52,985 bases of DNA from the NCBI GenBank assembly GCA_947072665.1, contig CAMTIW010000003.1:1-52985 (forward strand), read 5' to 3'. Each line of letters begins with the position of its first letter. The first letter of the stretch is position 1. A program made the position numbers and the translations under genes. The notes beneath the pieces are model-generated. The model was not told where the DNA came from. It made no database searches and was given only the letters and a program-made list of their open reading frames with translations. Shown here piece after piece: positions 45,447-52,985 of the stretch. This DNA is from an uncultured Fusobacteriaceae bacterium. Its GTDB lineage: Bacteria; Fusobacteriota; Fusobacteriia; Fusobacteriales; Fusobacteriaceae.

Positions 45447-45484
45447 AATAGAGAAAATCCTAGAATGGGTTTTCTCTATTTTAA
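45447..45484 (+). terminator. Terminator after gloA and the small gene
   Basis: AATAGAGAAAA(TCC) pairs with (GGG)TTTTCTCTATT and is followed by T residues. Confidence 0.85.
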
Positions 45485-45529
45485 TATATTTTGATATTTT
45501 TTAATTTATCTCTTTAATTTCAAATTATC

Positions 45530-46699
45530 TTAAAGAGACTTTAGATAAATTTCTTTAGCAATATCAGGTGTTAAATCACTAGTTTCAGAAATAGCTGTGA
45601 ATTTATGTCTTTTTAATCCTTCAATAACTTCATCTAGTTGATTTTCAGTGACACCGTAATCACTAAGTTTTGTAGTTATTCCTAAACTTTGGAAAAACTC
45701 TTCAGTTTTTTGGATAGCTTTAAGGGCTTTTTCTCTTGTTGTTCCTGTTGTAATATGCCAGACTCTCTGAGCATATTGAGCTAATTTTTCTTCTTTTTTA
45801 TCTATTCTAATCTTCCATAAGGCTGGTAGAATAACTGCAAGAGTTTTAGCGTGATCTATTCCAAAAATAGCAGTAAGTTCATGTCCAAGTATATGAATAC
45901 TCCAATCTTGAGGGACTCCAGCACCAATAAGTCCATTCAGTGCCATTGTAGAATTCCATACAAGATTAGCTCTTAAATCATAATTTGTTGGATCATCAAT
46001 AGTTTTTTTACCTATTTCTAGCATACTTTTAAGAATACCTTCAGAAGTTCTATCTTGAAATGTTGCATTTATAGGATAAGTTAAATATTGTTCAATTGTA
46101 TGTACAAAAGTATCTACAACGCCATTTGCCACCTGAGTAGCTGGTAAGGTATAGGTTAAAGTAGGGTCTAATATGGAGAATTGTGGAAATGTTAAAATAT
46201 TATTAAATGAAAGTTTATCTTTGCCTAATGTAATAACTCCACCACTGTTCATTTCTGAACCTGTAGCAGGAAGAGTAACAACAGTACCAATTGGTAATGC
46301 TGATTTAAGTGAAACTCCACGACCACTATAAACTAAATCTTTTTCTCTGCCAAAATAATCACTTGCTGATACTGCCAGGGATATAAATTTTGTTCCATCC
46401 ATTACAGAGCCACCACCAACAGCTAAAAGAAAATCAATTTTTTCTTTTCTACAAATTTCAATAGCTTTCATAAGAGTTTCGAATTTAGGATTAGGTTCGA
46501 TTCCACCGAATTCAAATAATTCTCTCTTAGATTTTTTTAGTTCGTTAAGAACAATGTCCAGCGTTCCAAATTTTTTGACAGAGCCACCACCATAAAGAAC
46601 TAAGACTCTAGATTCTTTAGGTACTAAATCATCAAGTTGTTTTAATTCTCCTTTTCCAAAAATAATTTTTGTTGGGTTATAAAATGTAAAATTATTCAT
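45530..46699 (-). CDS. Iron-containing (NADPH) alcohol dehydrogenase, YqhD/BdhA type
   Basis: A 389-residue group III alcohol dehydrogenase. FTFYNPTKIIFGKGELKQL is the usual start; GGGSVMDGTKFIS binds the cofactor; the metal ligands lie in NGVVDTFVHTIEQYL (Asp and His), HILGHELTAIFGIDHAKTLA (two His). The family reduces aldehydes such as butyraldehyde or methylglyoxal, usually with NADPH. The start at 46699 follows GGAGGT; a start five codons earlier lacks a site. It stands next to the glyoxalase gene in converging orientation, consistent with but not proving a shared carbonyl-detoxification role. Confidence 0.93.
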   Translation of the reverse strand: MNNFTFYNPTKIIFGKGELKQLDDLVPKESRVLVLYGGGSVKKFGTLDIVLNELKKSKRELFEFGGIEPNPKFETLMKAIEICRKEKIDFLLAVGGGSVMDGTKFISLAVSASDYFGREKDLVYSGRGVSLKSALPIGTVVTLPATGSEMNSGGVITLGKDKLSFNNILTFPQFSILDPTLTYTLPATQVANGVVDTFVHTIEQYLTYPINATFQDRTSEGILKSMLEIGKKTIDDPTNYDLRANLVWNSTMALNGLIGAGVPQDWSIHILGHELTAIFGIDHAKTLAVILPALWKIRIDKKEEKLAQYAQRVWHITTGTTREKALKAIQKTEEFFQSLGITTKLSDYGVTENQLDEVIEGLKRHKFTAISETSDLTPDIAKEIYLKSL

Positions 46700-46960
46700 T
46701 ATCTTTACCTCCAATATTGAAATTTAAGATTATTATTATGTGCACAATCCATATTTAGATTGTATTATATAGAGGTATAGAATGCAACTAATTAATTTTA
46801 TTATATAATATGGTTATATTTAAGTATGTTTTTTTTGAATATTATTCTTGAATAATGGATATGGTAATTTATATATGTAGTAATATGAAATCATCAAAAA
46901 AAATTTTTTTAATTTTTATGTTCTTTAATAGTTTTTTATGGTCTTAAAATGAAAAAAAGA
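46700..46960. other. Intergenic region between alcohol dehydrogenase and tryptophanase
   Basis: Strongly AT-rich divergent gap with no reading frame. It must hold the alcohol dehydrogenase promoter, which I cannot place with confidence. Confidence 0.4.
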
Positions 46961-46989
46961 TTGACTATTAGCATATATAGGAATATATT
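46961..46989 (+). promoter_or_regulatory. Promoter of the tryptophanase gene
   Basis: TTGACT (46961-46966), 17-nt spacer, TATATT (46984-46989). Transcription from about 46996 gives an 85-nt leader. Confidence 0.65.
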
Positions 46990-47017
46990 AGACATAGGTT
47001 TAAAAATAAAAGAGATA

Positions 47018-47058
47018 CTGTCCGCCTATCTATAAATATTATAGATGACCGGGGTAGA
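47018..47058 (+). promoter_or_regulatory. Structured leader hairpin before tryptophanase gene
   Basis: TCTATAA and TTATAGA form the top of a hairpin with loop ATA. GTCCGCC below pairs in part with CGGGGTAGAC, so the stem continues with mismatches. Its GC content stands out from the AT-rich surroundings. A regulatory RNA element is inferred; no TnaC-like peptide with tryptophan is present. Confidence 0.4.
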
Positions 47059-47080
47059 CTAAAAACGGAGGTATGACGTT

Positions 47081-48478
47081 ATGGCTATCAAGTATGTTCC
47101 AGAACCATTTAGAATTAAAATGGTAGAAGTTATTAAAATGACAACAAAAGAGGAAAGAGAAGAGAAAATTAAAGAGGCTAATTACAATCTTTTTAATTTA
47201 AAAGGGCAAGATGTCTATATTGATCTTTTAACAGATTCAGGTACTAACGCCATGAGCCAAGAACAATGGGCAGGTGTTATCAGAGGTGATGAAGCTTATG
47301 CTGGAGCTTCGAGTTATTTTAATTTAGTTAATGCAGCTAAGGATATTTTTGGTTATGATTTTATTCAGCCAGTTCATCAAGGACGTGCAGCGGAGAAAGT
47401 TCTTTTTCCTACAATCTTAAAAAAAGGACAATATGCTATTTCAAATATGTTTTTTGATACAACTAGAGCTCATGTTATTTTAGCAGGAGCAAGACCTTTG
47501 GATTGTGTTGTAGCAGAAGCTAAAGACCCTTCTAAAAGAAGTAAATTCAAAGGTAATATGGATATTGAAAAAATGGAAAGATTAATAGCTGAGCATGGTG
47601 TTGAGAATATAGGGCTAGTAGTAATGACAATAACAAATAATTCAGCAGGAGGTCAACCTGTTTCTTTAAAAAATATTAGAGAAGTTTCAAATATTTGTAA
47701 AAAATATAATATACCACTAGATATAGATGCAGCTCGTTATGCTGAAAATTCTTTCTTTATTAAAAAAGATGAAGATGAATGCAAAGATATGACAATTAAA
47801 GAAATAATAAGAGAAACATTTTCTTATGGAGATTTTTTTACCATGTCAGCAAAAAAAGATACTATAGTTAATATGGGTGGGCTACTAGGAGTAAAAGATG
47901 AAAAAAAATACTCTGACCTTATCTTAAAAATTAAGGCTAACTGTATTAGTTTTGAAGGGTTTACAACTTATGGAGGTCTTTCAGGTCGTGATTTAGAAGC
48001 ATTAGCTATAGGATTATATGAAGGAATTGATGAAGAATTTTTAAAATATAGAATAGGACAGATGGAGTATTTAGCAGCTAAACTTGATGATGCAGGAATA
48101 GCTTATCAAGCTCCAGTTGGAGGTCATGGTGTCTTTGTAGATGCTAAAAAATTATTTCCTCAAATACCATATAATGAATTCCCAGGTCAAGTTTTAGCAA
48201 TTGAACTGTATAAAGAAGCTGGAATAAGAACATGTGATATAGGTTCTTATATGCTAGGGAATGATCCTGATACAAATGAACAGCTTCAAGCTGATTTTGA
48301 ATTTACACGTCTTGCAATTCCAAGAAGGGTATACACTCAAGCACATTTAGACATAATGGCAGATGCTCTAATTGAAATAAAAAATAGAGCTCATGAAATA
48401 AAAAAAGGATACAAAATAACTTGGGAACCACCTATTCTTAGACATTTCCAAGCTTCACTTGAACCAATTCAAGATTAA
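47081..48478 (+). CDS. tnaA: Tryptophanase
   Basis: PLP beta-eliminating lyase, 465 residues: L-tryptophan to indole, pyruvate and ammonia. Shared family core: [52 protein letters not shown] with the PLP lysine (residue 259), and [17 protein letters not shown]. Tryptophanase-type features are [10 protein letters not shown] where tyrosine phenol-lyase has MYFTTTRFH, and [19 protein letters not shown]. Paralogue of the enzyme at 11960. CGGAGG precedes the ATG. Tyrosine phenol-lyase activity is the less likely alternative. Confidence 0.9.
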   Translation: MAIKYVPEPFRIKMVEVIKMTTKEEREEKIKEANYNLFNLKGQDVYIDLLTDSGTNAMSQEQWAGVIRGDEAYAGASSYFNLVNAAKDIFGYDFIQPVHQGRAAEKVLFPTILKKGQYAISNMFFDTTRAHVILAGARPLDCVVAEAKDPSKRSKFKGNMDIEKMERLIAEHGVENIGLVVMTITNNSAGGQPVSLKNIREVSNICKKYNIPLDIDAARYAENSFFIKKDEDECKDMTIKEIIRETFSYGDFFTMSAKKDTIVNMGGLLGVKDEKKYSDLILKIKANCISFEGFTTYGGLSGRDLEALAIGLYEGIDEEFLKYRIGQMEYLAAKLDDAGIAYQAPVGGHGVFVDAKKLFPQIPYNEFPGQVLAIELYKEAGIRTCDIGSYMLGNDPDTNEQLQADFEFTRLAIPRRVYTQAHLDIMADALIEIKNRAHEIKKGYKITWEPPILRHFQASLEPIQD

Positions 48479-48504
48479 TAGAGTTAAATTTTAAATTTAT
48501 TTTT

Positions 48505-48552
48505 GTAACTACTTAGAAAAGTATTTTACTTTTTTTTAGTAGTTACTTTTTT
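48505..48552 (+). terminator. Terminator after tryptophanase gene
   Basis: GTAACTACT (48505-48513) pairs with AGTAGTTAC (48538-48546), then TTTTTT. Confidence 0.9.
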
Positions 48553-48632
48553 CATATATGAAATATTATATATATAAATAGATTTTTATGTTAAAATAGA
48601 GTATGAAATATAAAAAAAAGGAGCGAGTATTT

Positions 48633-49400
48633 ATGGAAAAACATTTGAAAAAAGCTTTAAAAAAAATTATTTTTATTCCAATATTTATGTTAATGATGAA
48701 TTCATTAACTATGGGACAAGAAAAAAAGGATCTAATAATAAGCTCTGCAATAAGTATGAAAGAAGCCGTTGGTGAAATTATTCAAGAGTATGAAAAAGAA
48801 AATCCTAAGAATAATATTAATTTTTTAACTAATTTTGGTGCCTCAGGTTCTTTAAGAGCCCAGATAGAAAACGGTGCTCCAGTTGATATTGTTATGTTTG
48901 CTGACACTAAAAATATGGATAAATTGGAAGATTTAAAAATTATTGATGCTAAAGATAGGGTACAAATAATATATAATGCAATAATTCTTGTAGGTTATAA
49001 AAATTTGAATAAAATAGAAAACTTAGAAGGTAAAAAAATAAGTATTGGTCAACCAGTGCTAGTTCCTTTGGGAACATATTCAAAAGAATACTTAGATAAT
49101 ATGGGGATATATAATAAAATTGAAAAAGATATTATTTTTGCTAAAGATGCAAAATCAGTCTTTAATTATATAGAAAGAGAAGAAGTGGACTATGCAATTA
49201 TTTATAAAAGTGAACTTAAAAATATAAAAAATAGTAAAATTGTTTTTGAAGTAGATGATTCTAAATATACAAAACCAAATTATAGTTTTGCCATGGTAAA
49301 AGAACGTAAAGATTCTGAAAATGAAAAATTCTTCTTGTTTTTACAGAGTAATACAAGCAAAAATATATTTAAAAAGTATGGATTTAAAATTTCAGAATAA
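48633..49400 (+). CDS. modA: Molybdate-binding protein ModA
   Basis: Periplasmic component of a molybdate (or tungstate) importer, about 255 residues. Signal peptide: lysine-rich start then IIFIPIFMLMMNSLTMG; no lipobox cysteine, so it is soluble in the periplasm. Mature part: LIISSAISMKEAVGEIIQEY with the ligand serines, NFGASGSLRAQIENGAPVDIVMFAD, and the AKDAKSVFNYIEREEVDYAIIY region, all typical of ModA. AAGGAG precedes the ATG at 48633; the frame is open ten codons upstream without a site. modB follows after 15 bp. Confidence 0.93.
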   Translation: MEKHLKKALKKIIFIPIFMLMMNSLTMGQEKKDLIISSAISMKEAVGEIIQEYEKENPKNNINFLTNFGASGSLRAQIENGAPVDIVMFADTKNMDKLEDLKIIDAKDRVQIIYNAIILVGYKNLNKIENLEGKKISIGQPVLVPLGTYSKEYLDNMGIYNKIEKDIIFAKDAKSVFNYIEREEVDYAIIYKSELKNIKNSKIVFEVDDSKYTKPNYSFAMVKERKDSENEKFFLFLQSNTSKNIFKKYGFKISE

Positions 49401-49415
49401 AGGTTGTGAACATTT

Positions 49416-50072
49416 ATGATTTTATCAGCATTACTGATAAGTTTAAAAATATCTTTAATTTCTGTTTTTTTTAGTGTAATTATTGCTATTTTATTAGCAT
49501 GGAAAATAGGAAGAGTTGAAAAAAAATGGAAAAGAATTTTAGAATGGGGAATAACTCTCCCTATATTTTTCCCACCTTCTGCAATAGGTTATGTTCTATT
49601 ATTAGTTTTGGGAAAGAAGGGTTTTATAGGAAGTTATCTCTATAATTTTTTTGATATAAAAATAATTTTCACATGGTGGGCTGGTGTTATAGCAACATCA
49701 GTAGTTATTTTACCTATACTTTATCAAAATATAAAGGGAGGATTACTTGGTATTGAAAAAAGCTATATGGAAGCAGCTAAAGAGTTAGGTGCTTCATCTT
49801 GGATAACTTTAATCTATATTCAATTACCCATGATAAAAAAAAGTATATTTACAGGATTACTTTTAGCTATTGGAAGAGCTATTGGAGAGTTTGGAGCTAC
49901 TTTAATGGTTGCAGGTAATATTCCAGGAAGGACTCAAACTATCCCCATGGCAATCTATTCTGCAGTAGAATTAGGTGATTACAATACTGCAAATATTATT
50001 TTAGTTATAATAAGTTTTATGAGTTTTATAATTTTGGTCTTTTATAACTATAACTTAAAAAAAAATGATTAA
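49416..50072 (+). CDS. modB: Molybdate ABC transporter permease ModB
   Basis: A 218-residue inner-membrane permease with about five helices. The cytosolic coupling loop is conserved: YMEAAKELGASSWITLIYIQLP, followed by GLLLAIGRAIGEFGATLMVAGNIPGRTQT, diagnostic of ModB/CysT-type permeases. It transports the oxyanion delivered by ModA and needs an ATPase, ModC. That gene does not follow; a terminator comes next. Confidence 0.93.
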   Translation: MILSALLISLKISLISVFFSVIIAILLAWKIGRVEKKWKRILEWGITLPIFFPPSAIGYVLLLVLGKKGFIGSYLYNFFDIKIIFTWWAGVIATSVVILPILYQNIKGGLLGIEKSYMEAAKELGASSWITLIYIQLPMIKKSIFTGLLLAIGRAIGEFGATLMVAGNIPGRTQTIPMAIYSAVELGDYNTANIILVIISFMSFIILVFYNYNLKKND

Positions 50073-50080
50073 TAAATTAA

Positions 50081-50119
50081 AAAATAACACTTCTAAAGAA
50101 TAGCTGAAGTGTTATTTTT
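50081..50119. terminator. Terminator after modB
   Basis: AAAATAACACTTC pairs with GAAGTGTTATTTT, 12-nt loop. A- and T-runs on both sides allow it to work in both directions; the converging gene at 50135 ends next to it. Confidence 0.85.
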
Positions 50120-50134
50120 ATTTCTCTATTTTTG

Positions 50135-50689
50135 TTACATACTTTTTTCTTTTTCATCATTAGATTGTGAATCACTTAAATTTAAAGTTATAAAATTTAT
50201 TCCTAAAAATAAAATATACCAACCTAAAACTGGGAAAAGAGCTGAGGAGTTAAAAAATGGAGTGACTATAATTAAAGAACCAAATAGGAAGTGCATAAAT
50301 CCTTTGAAAATAATAGAAATCTTGGTGAAATTCTGAACTCCTTCCCAATTAGTAATATTATGGTCTCGCCCAATAACCATTACAACACCCTTAATACAAA
50401 ATAAAATACCAATGAAAAGATACGGAGTAGTAAAAATATTGAAATAAATAACTAAAAAAGCTATAACTTCAGCTAATCCTTCACTAAATACAACTCCCCA
50501 CTGAAAATAAGGGTTTTTTCTTCGAGTAAAAGAATATACAATATGATTACAACCATTTAGTAATAAAATAATAGCAAGTATTAAATCTACATTGTTATTA
50601 AATAATTTCATATTACTGATTCCTAACGCACCTATAACAACATATAAAACACCTAAAAATAAAAAAAAGTTTTTCATTTTTTTTAACAT
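50135..50689 (-). CDS. DUF308/HdeD-like membrane protein
   Basis: A 184-residue protein with six hydrophobic helices, about 20 residues each, in the two-times-three arrangement of HdeD/DUF308 proteins (FFLFLGVLYVVIGALGISNM..., ILLLNGCNHIVYSF, SIIFKGFMHFLFGSLIIVTP). The charged tail SQSNDEKEKSM is cytosolic or disordered. HdeD takes part in acid resistance in E. coli, but this family is functionally broad and no role can be assigned here. AAGGAG lies before the ATG. Confidence 0.7.
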   Translation of the reverse strand: MLKKMKNFFLFLGVLYVVIGALGISNMKLFNNNVDLILAIILLLNGCNHIVYSFTRRKNPYFQWGVVFSEGLAEVIAFLVIYFNIFTTPYLFIGILFCIKGVVMVIGRDHNITNWEGVQNFTKISIIFKGFMHFLFGSLIIVTPFFNSSALFPVLGWYILFLGINFITLNLSDSQSNDEKEKSM

Positions 50690-50867
50690 ATTTCCTCTCC
50701 TTATAAATTAAAGTTATTAGATAACATATTATAACATAAATTTTAAAAGTAAAATTAATATATTAAAAAAAGGAAAATAAATTGATATTTCGTATATATA
50801 TAAAGATAGTACGATTATAAATATGATATTGTTAAAAATAAAGTTATATAGAAATGTGGAGGGAAAA

Positions 50868-51218
50868 ATGAGAATAAATTATGAGACATTATCACCAAAA
50901 TGTAAAGATGTAGATAAAGCTATAACTAGTTTAATGGAAGAGCTAGAGGCTGTAAATTTTTATAATATGAGAGCTGAGCAAGCAAGTGATCCTGAATTAA
51001 AAGAGCTTCTTTTACATAATAGAAATGAAGAAGTTGAGCATGCTGCCATGCTAACAGAATGGCTACGTAGAAATATGCCTAACTTTGACAAAGAACTAAA
51101 AGATTATCTTTTTACTACGGATTCTTTAACAGCAGTAGAAGCAGTTAATATGGATAGAGGAGCTACTGCAGGGACACAATCAACTGAGACATTAGGAATA
51201 GGAAATTTAAAAAAATAA
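50868..51218 (+). CDS. Encapsulated ferritin (EncFtn) cargo protein
   Basis: A 116-residue ferroxidase that forms its di-iron site between two subunits. Glu25, Glu55 and His58 have exactly the spacing of the EncFtn metal ligands (E...30...E-x-x-H), in EELEAVNFYNMRAEQ and NRNEEVEHAAMLTEWLR. The last residues, ETLGIGNLKK, are a classic encapsulin-targeting peptide. Between 75 and 105 lies a flexible linker. GGAGGG precedes the ATG at 50868; the frame extends 15 codons further up without a site. It oxidises Fe2+ for storage inside the encapsulin shell encoded 12 bp downstream. Confidence 0.95.
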   Translation: MRINYETLSPKCKDVDKAITSLMEELEAVNFYNMRAEQASDPELKELLLHNRNEEVEHAAMLTEWLRRNMPNFDKELKDYLFTTDSLTAVEAVNMDRGATAGTQSTETLGIGNLKK

Positions 51219-51230
51219 GGAGGAACTAAT

Positions 51231-52013
51231 ATGGACTTTTTGAAAAAAAATTTAGCACCTATTACAGAAAAAGGGTGGAATGAAATTGAGAGTAGAGCAA
51301 AAGTAGTGATTGAAAATCATCTTGTAGGTAGAAGATTCTTAAAAGTAGAAGCTCCTAAAGGAAGAAATTTTGAAGGAGTATATACTGGAAGAGTAGAAAT
51401 ACTTGAAAAAAATGGATTAGAATATGGACTATATAAAGTACAACCACTTTTAGAAACAAGAATTTCATTTACTTTAGATAGATGGGAGTTGGATAATATT
51501 GAAAGAGGTGCTAAAGATGTTAATTTTGATAATTTAGATGAAGCAGTGAAAAAAGCTTCTATATTCGAAGAAAATGCTATATTTTACGGTATAGAAGAAG
51601 CTTCAATAGAAGGATTAAGAGCTTCAACTCAACCTATAGTTAATTTTGGAAAAACAGAAGAAGAAACTCTAAAAAGTATTATAGAGTCAATATATAAGTT
51701 AAAAGATTTATGTGCAGAGAAACCTTATGTACTAGTTGTAAGTAAAGAAAAATGGATATATTTAAATACTGTAAGTAAAGATTCTTTATTGGTAAAAAAA
51801 TTAGAGAAAATTTTAGGAACAGAAATATTAGTTAGTAATACAATTAAAGAGGCATTTTTATTACCTTATGACAATGAGAATACTGAATTACATATAGGAC
51901 AAGATTTTTCTATTGGGTACCAAAGTTCAAATGATTCAGAAATAAAAATGTATGTTACTTCTAGTTTCACTTTTAGAATTTTAGATAAAAATTTAGTAAT
52001 AGTTTTTGAGTAA
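51231..52013 (+). CDS. Encapsulin shell protein (family 1)
   Basis: A 260-residue HK97-fold shell protein. It starts MDFLKKNLAPITEKGWNEIE, followed by GRRFLKVEAPKGRNFEGVYTGRVE, the E-loop VQPLLETRISFTLDRWELDNIERGAKDVNFDNLDEA (seen in parts), and the C-terminal CTSSFTF-like IKMYVTSSFTFRILD. Length is normal for this family. Self-assembles into a protein cage around EncFtn, giving an iron-storage and oxidative-stress compartment. AAGGAGG before the ATG; terminator follows. Confidence 0.95.
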   Translation: MDFLKKNLAPITEKGWNEIESRAKVVIENHLVGRRFLKVEAPKGRNFEGVYTGRVEILEKNGLEYGLYKVQPLLETRISFTLDRWELDNIERGAKDVNFDNLDEAVKKASIFEENAIFYGIEEASIEGLRASTQPIVNFGKTEEETLKSIIESIYKLKDLCAEKPYVLVVSKEKWIYLNTVSKDSLLVKKLEKILGTEILVSNTIKEAFLLPYDNENTELHIGQDFSIGYQSSNDSEIKMYVTSSFTFRILDKNLVIVFE

Positions 52014-52045
52014 ATAAAGATAATTGTAAAAAAGTAGAATAATTG

Positions 52046-52083
52046 AAAAAAAGTGAGCTAATTTAATTTTAACTCACTTTTTT
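52046..52083 (+). terminator. Terminator after encapsulin gene
   Basis: AAAAAAGTGAG pairs with CTCACTTTTTT around a 15-nt AT loop. Confidence 0.88.
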
Positions 52084-52193
52084 CTATAGATTATAGAAAA
52101 AAATAAATTGAAGAAGTTAAAAGAATAAATAGCTATAAAAGTTTAAATAGTGTAAAGATAAAAAGAACTTTAAGTTATTGAGGAGGAATATAG

Positions 52194-52589
52194 ATGATTT
52201 TAAAAGAATTTAAAGAATTTGCTATCAAAGGAAATGCTATTAACTTAGCTATTGGGGTTATTATTGGAGGTGCATTTGGTAAGATTGTGACTTCTATTGT
52301 AAATGATATTTTAATGCCCATTATTGGAGTTTTATTAGGTGGAATCAATTTGGGTAATTTAAAATATGTTATAAAATCATCTGAAGGAACGATTCCTGAA
52401 GTAGCCATAAGATATGGGAATTTTATTCAGTCAGTTGTAGATTTTACAATAATTGCTTTTTGTATTTTTTTTATGTTAAGAGCAATTAATAAATTACATA
52501 AAAAAGAAGAAATAAAAAAAGTACCATTAGCTCTCACTAAAGAAGAAACTCTTTTAACAGAAATTAGAGATTTATTAGAAAAAAAATAA
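52194..52589 (+). CDS. mscL: Large-conductance mechanosensitive channel
   Basis: A 131-residue MscL: N-terminal helix MILKEFKEFAIKGNAINLAIG, first membrane helix with GVIIGGAFGKIVTSIVNDILMP, periplasmic loop, second helix around FTIIAFCIFFMLRAINKL, and the charged cytosolic bundle LLTEIRDLLEKK. Opens under membrane tension after osmotic downshock. GAGGAGG precedes the ATG. A single gene. Confidence 0.97.
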   Translation: MILKEFKEFAIKGNAINLAIGVIIGGAFGKIVTSIVNDILMPIIGVLLGGINLGNLKYVIKSSEGTIPEVAIRYGNFIQSVVDFTIIAFCIFFMLRAINKLHKKEEIKKVPLALTKEETLLTEIRDLLEKK

Positions 52590-52727
52590 GTCATAATTAG
52601 AGAGTACCCAACAAGTAAAAAAAGTAAAAAAAACATTGAAATCACTTAATTAATTTCAAAAAAATGCTATATATAGTGCAAATAAAAATGCAAAAAACTT
52701 TTGCAATAGGTTGATAGGAGGCTACGA
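52590..52727. other. Upstream part of a degraded insertion sequence
   Basis: No gene. GCAAAAAACTTTTGC (about 52690) and TTGAAAT...ATTTCAA (about 52637-52660) are inverted repeats ahead of the transposase remnant and may belong to the element end. The exact border is not visible. Confidence 0.35.
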
Positions 52728-52985
52728 ATGTATAAAAAAACAGAAGAGCAATTGACATTAAGAGCAGTTTATTTTCCCATTTGGAAAATTAGATAAAGAA
52801 AATAGATGGGGGCAATTATCCAATTCAATTCCTTGGCGAGAAGATGAAGAAATTTATTCTAAAAAATTTGTAAATAACGGAAATAGAGCTAAAAGTATAA
52901 GAATAACTTTAGGAAGTTTAATCATAAAATAAATTTTAAATTGCTCAGATGAAGAAACTGTTAATCAAGTAAAAGAAAATCCATA
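52728..52985 (+). pseudogene. Broken IS5/IS1182-type transposase, cut by window end
   Basis: Starts MYKKTEEQLTLRAVYFP behind TAGGAGG, then after about 15 codons the frame shifts. In the next frame it reads FPFGKLDKENRWGQLSNSIP, W, then NNGNRAKSIRITLGSLIIK, a TAA stop, and ILNCSDEETVNQVKENP. This is the N-terminal DUF772-like domain of IS1182/IS5 transposases. At least one frameshift and one internal stop show it is dead. The rest lies beyond the window. Confidence 0.85.

Overview
The window is very AT-rich, with AGA arginine codons, dense operons and strong AGGAGG ribosome binding sites. Its gene content is anaerobic and amino-acid fermenting: tyrosine phenol-lyase, tryptophanase, Bcd/EtfBA with acetoacetate-type CoA transferase, rubrerythrin, and anaerobic (early cobalt) B12 synthesis. 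Together these point to a member of the Fusobacteriaceae (Fusobacterium or a close relative such as Cetobacterium or Ilyobacter). The family is inferred from gene content; no 16S or marker search was possible.

Region 1 (1-5.9 kb) is accessory. It holds a toxin-antitoxin pair on the minus strand (MqsR-like toxin, then an HTH-Panacea antitoxin) with its own promoter and a 20-bp operator palindrome. A ClC antiporter gene follows. Next is what looks like the remains of a radical-SAM peptide (RiPP) export locus: a 58-codon SPASM-domain stump of a maturase, an intact ABC ATPase and ABC-2 permease, and an unannotated 22-codon peptide gene with a perfect Shine-Dalgarno. A second, decayed copy of the permease start lies inverted on the far side of the ClC gene.

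Region 2 (5.9-13.4 kb) carries transport and housekeeping genes: paired CHR-family proteins, a lysine-rich unknown protein, a LysO-type exporter split into two genes, the Mg2+ channel MgtE, an EamA transporter, a MORN-type exported protein and ribosomal protein S20. The mgtE leader encodes a 27-residue peptide beginning MGPDP, like the Mg2+-sensing MgtL leader of enterobacteria (MEPDP...), followed by competing hairpins around the mgtE Shine-Dalgarno. I consider this the most interesting observation in the window.

Region 3 (12-15 kb) is tyrosine phenol-lyase divergent from a MocR-type regulator.

Region 4 (15.1-32.25 kb) is one long B12 operon. A promoter and cobalamin riboswitch precede the cobalt importer cbiMNQO and then cbiP, cbiB, a cobD-cbiA fusion, cbiC, cbiD, cbiE, cbiT, cbiL, cbiF, cbiG, cbiH, cbiJ, hemA, hemC and cobA, ending at a strong terminator. 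Many genes overlap, and several use GTG or TTG starts. A cobaltochelatase, hemD, hemB, hemL and the nucleotide-loop genes are not in the window.

Region 5 (32.4-40.5 kb) is a C4-acyl-CoA (butyrate) block: MaoC-type hydratase, acyl-CoA dehydrogenase, EtfB, EtfA, CoA transferase A and B and thiolase, then an uncharacterised HPr-kinase/PEPCK-like protein.

Region 6 (40.5-53 kb) is a series of short units: a long asparaginase, shikimate kinase, an SDR, rubrerythrin, a small unknown protein, a glyoxalase with a 45-residue small protein, an iron-type alcohol dehydrogenase, tryptophanase with a structured leader, molybdate ABC components ModA and ModB without ModC, a DUF308-like membrane protein, an encapsulin nanocompartment with encapsulated-ferritin cargo, MscL, and a decayed IS transposase running off the right edge. 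I saw no tRNA, rRNA or CRISPR array.
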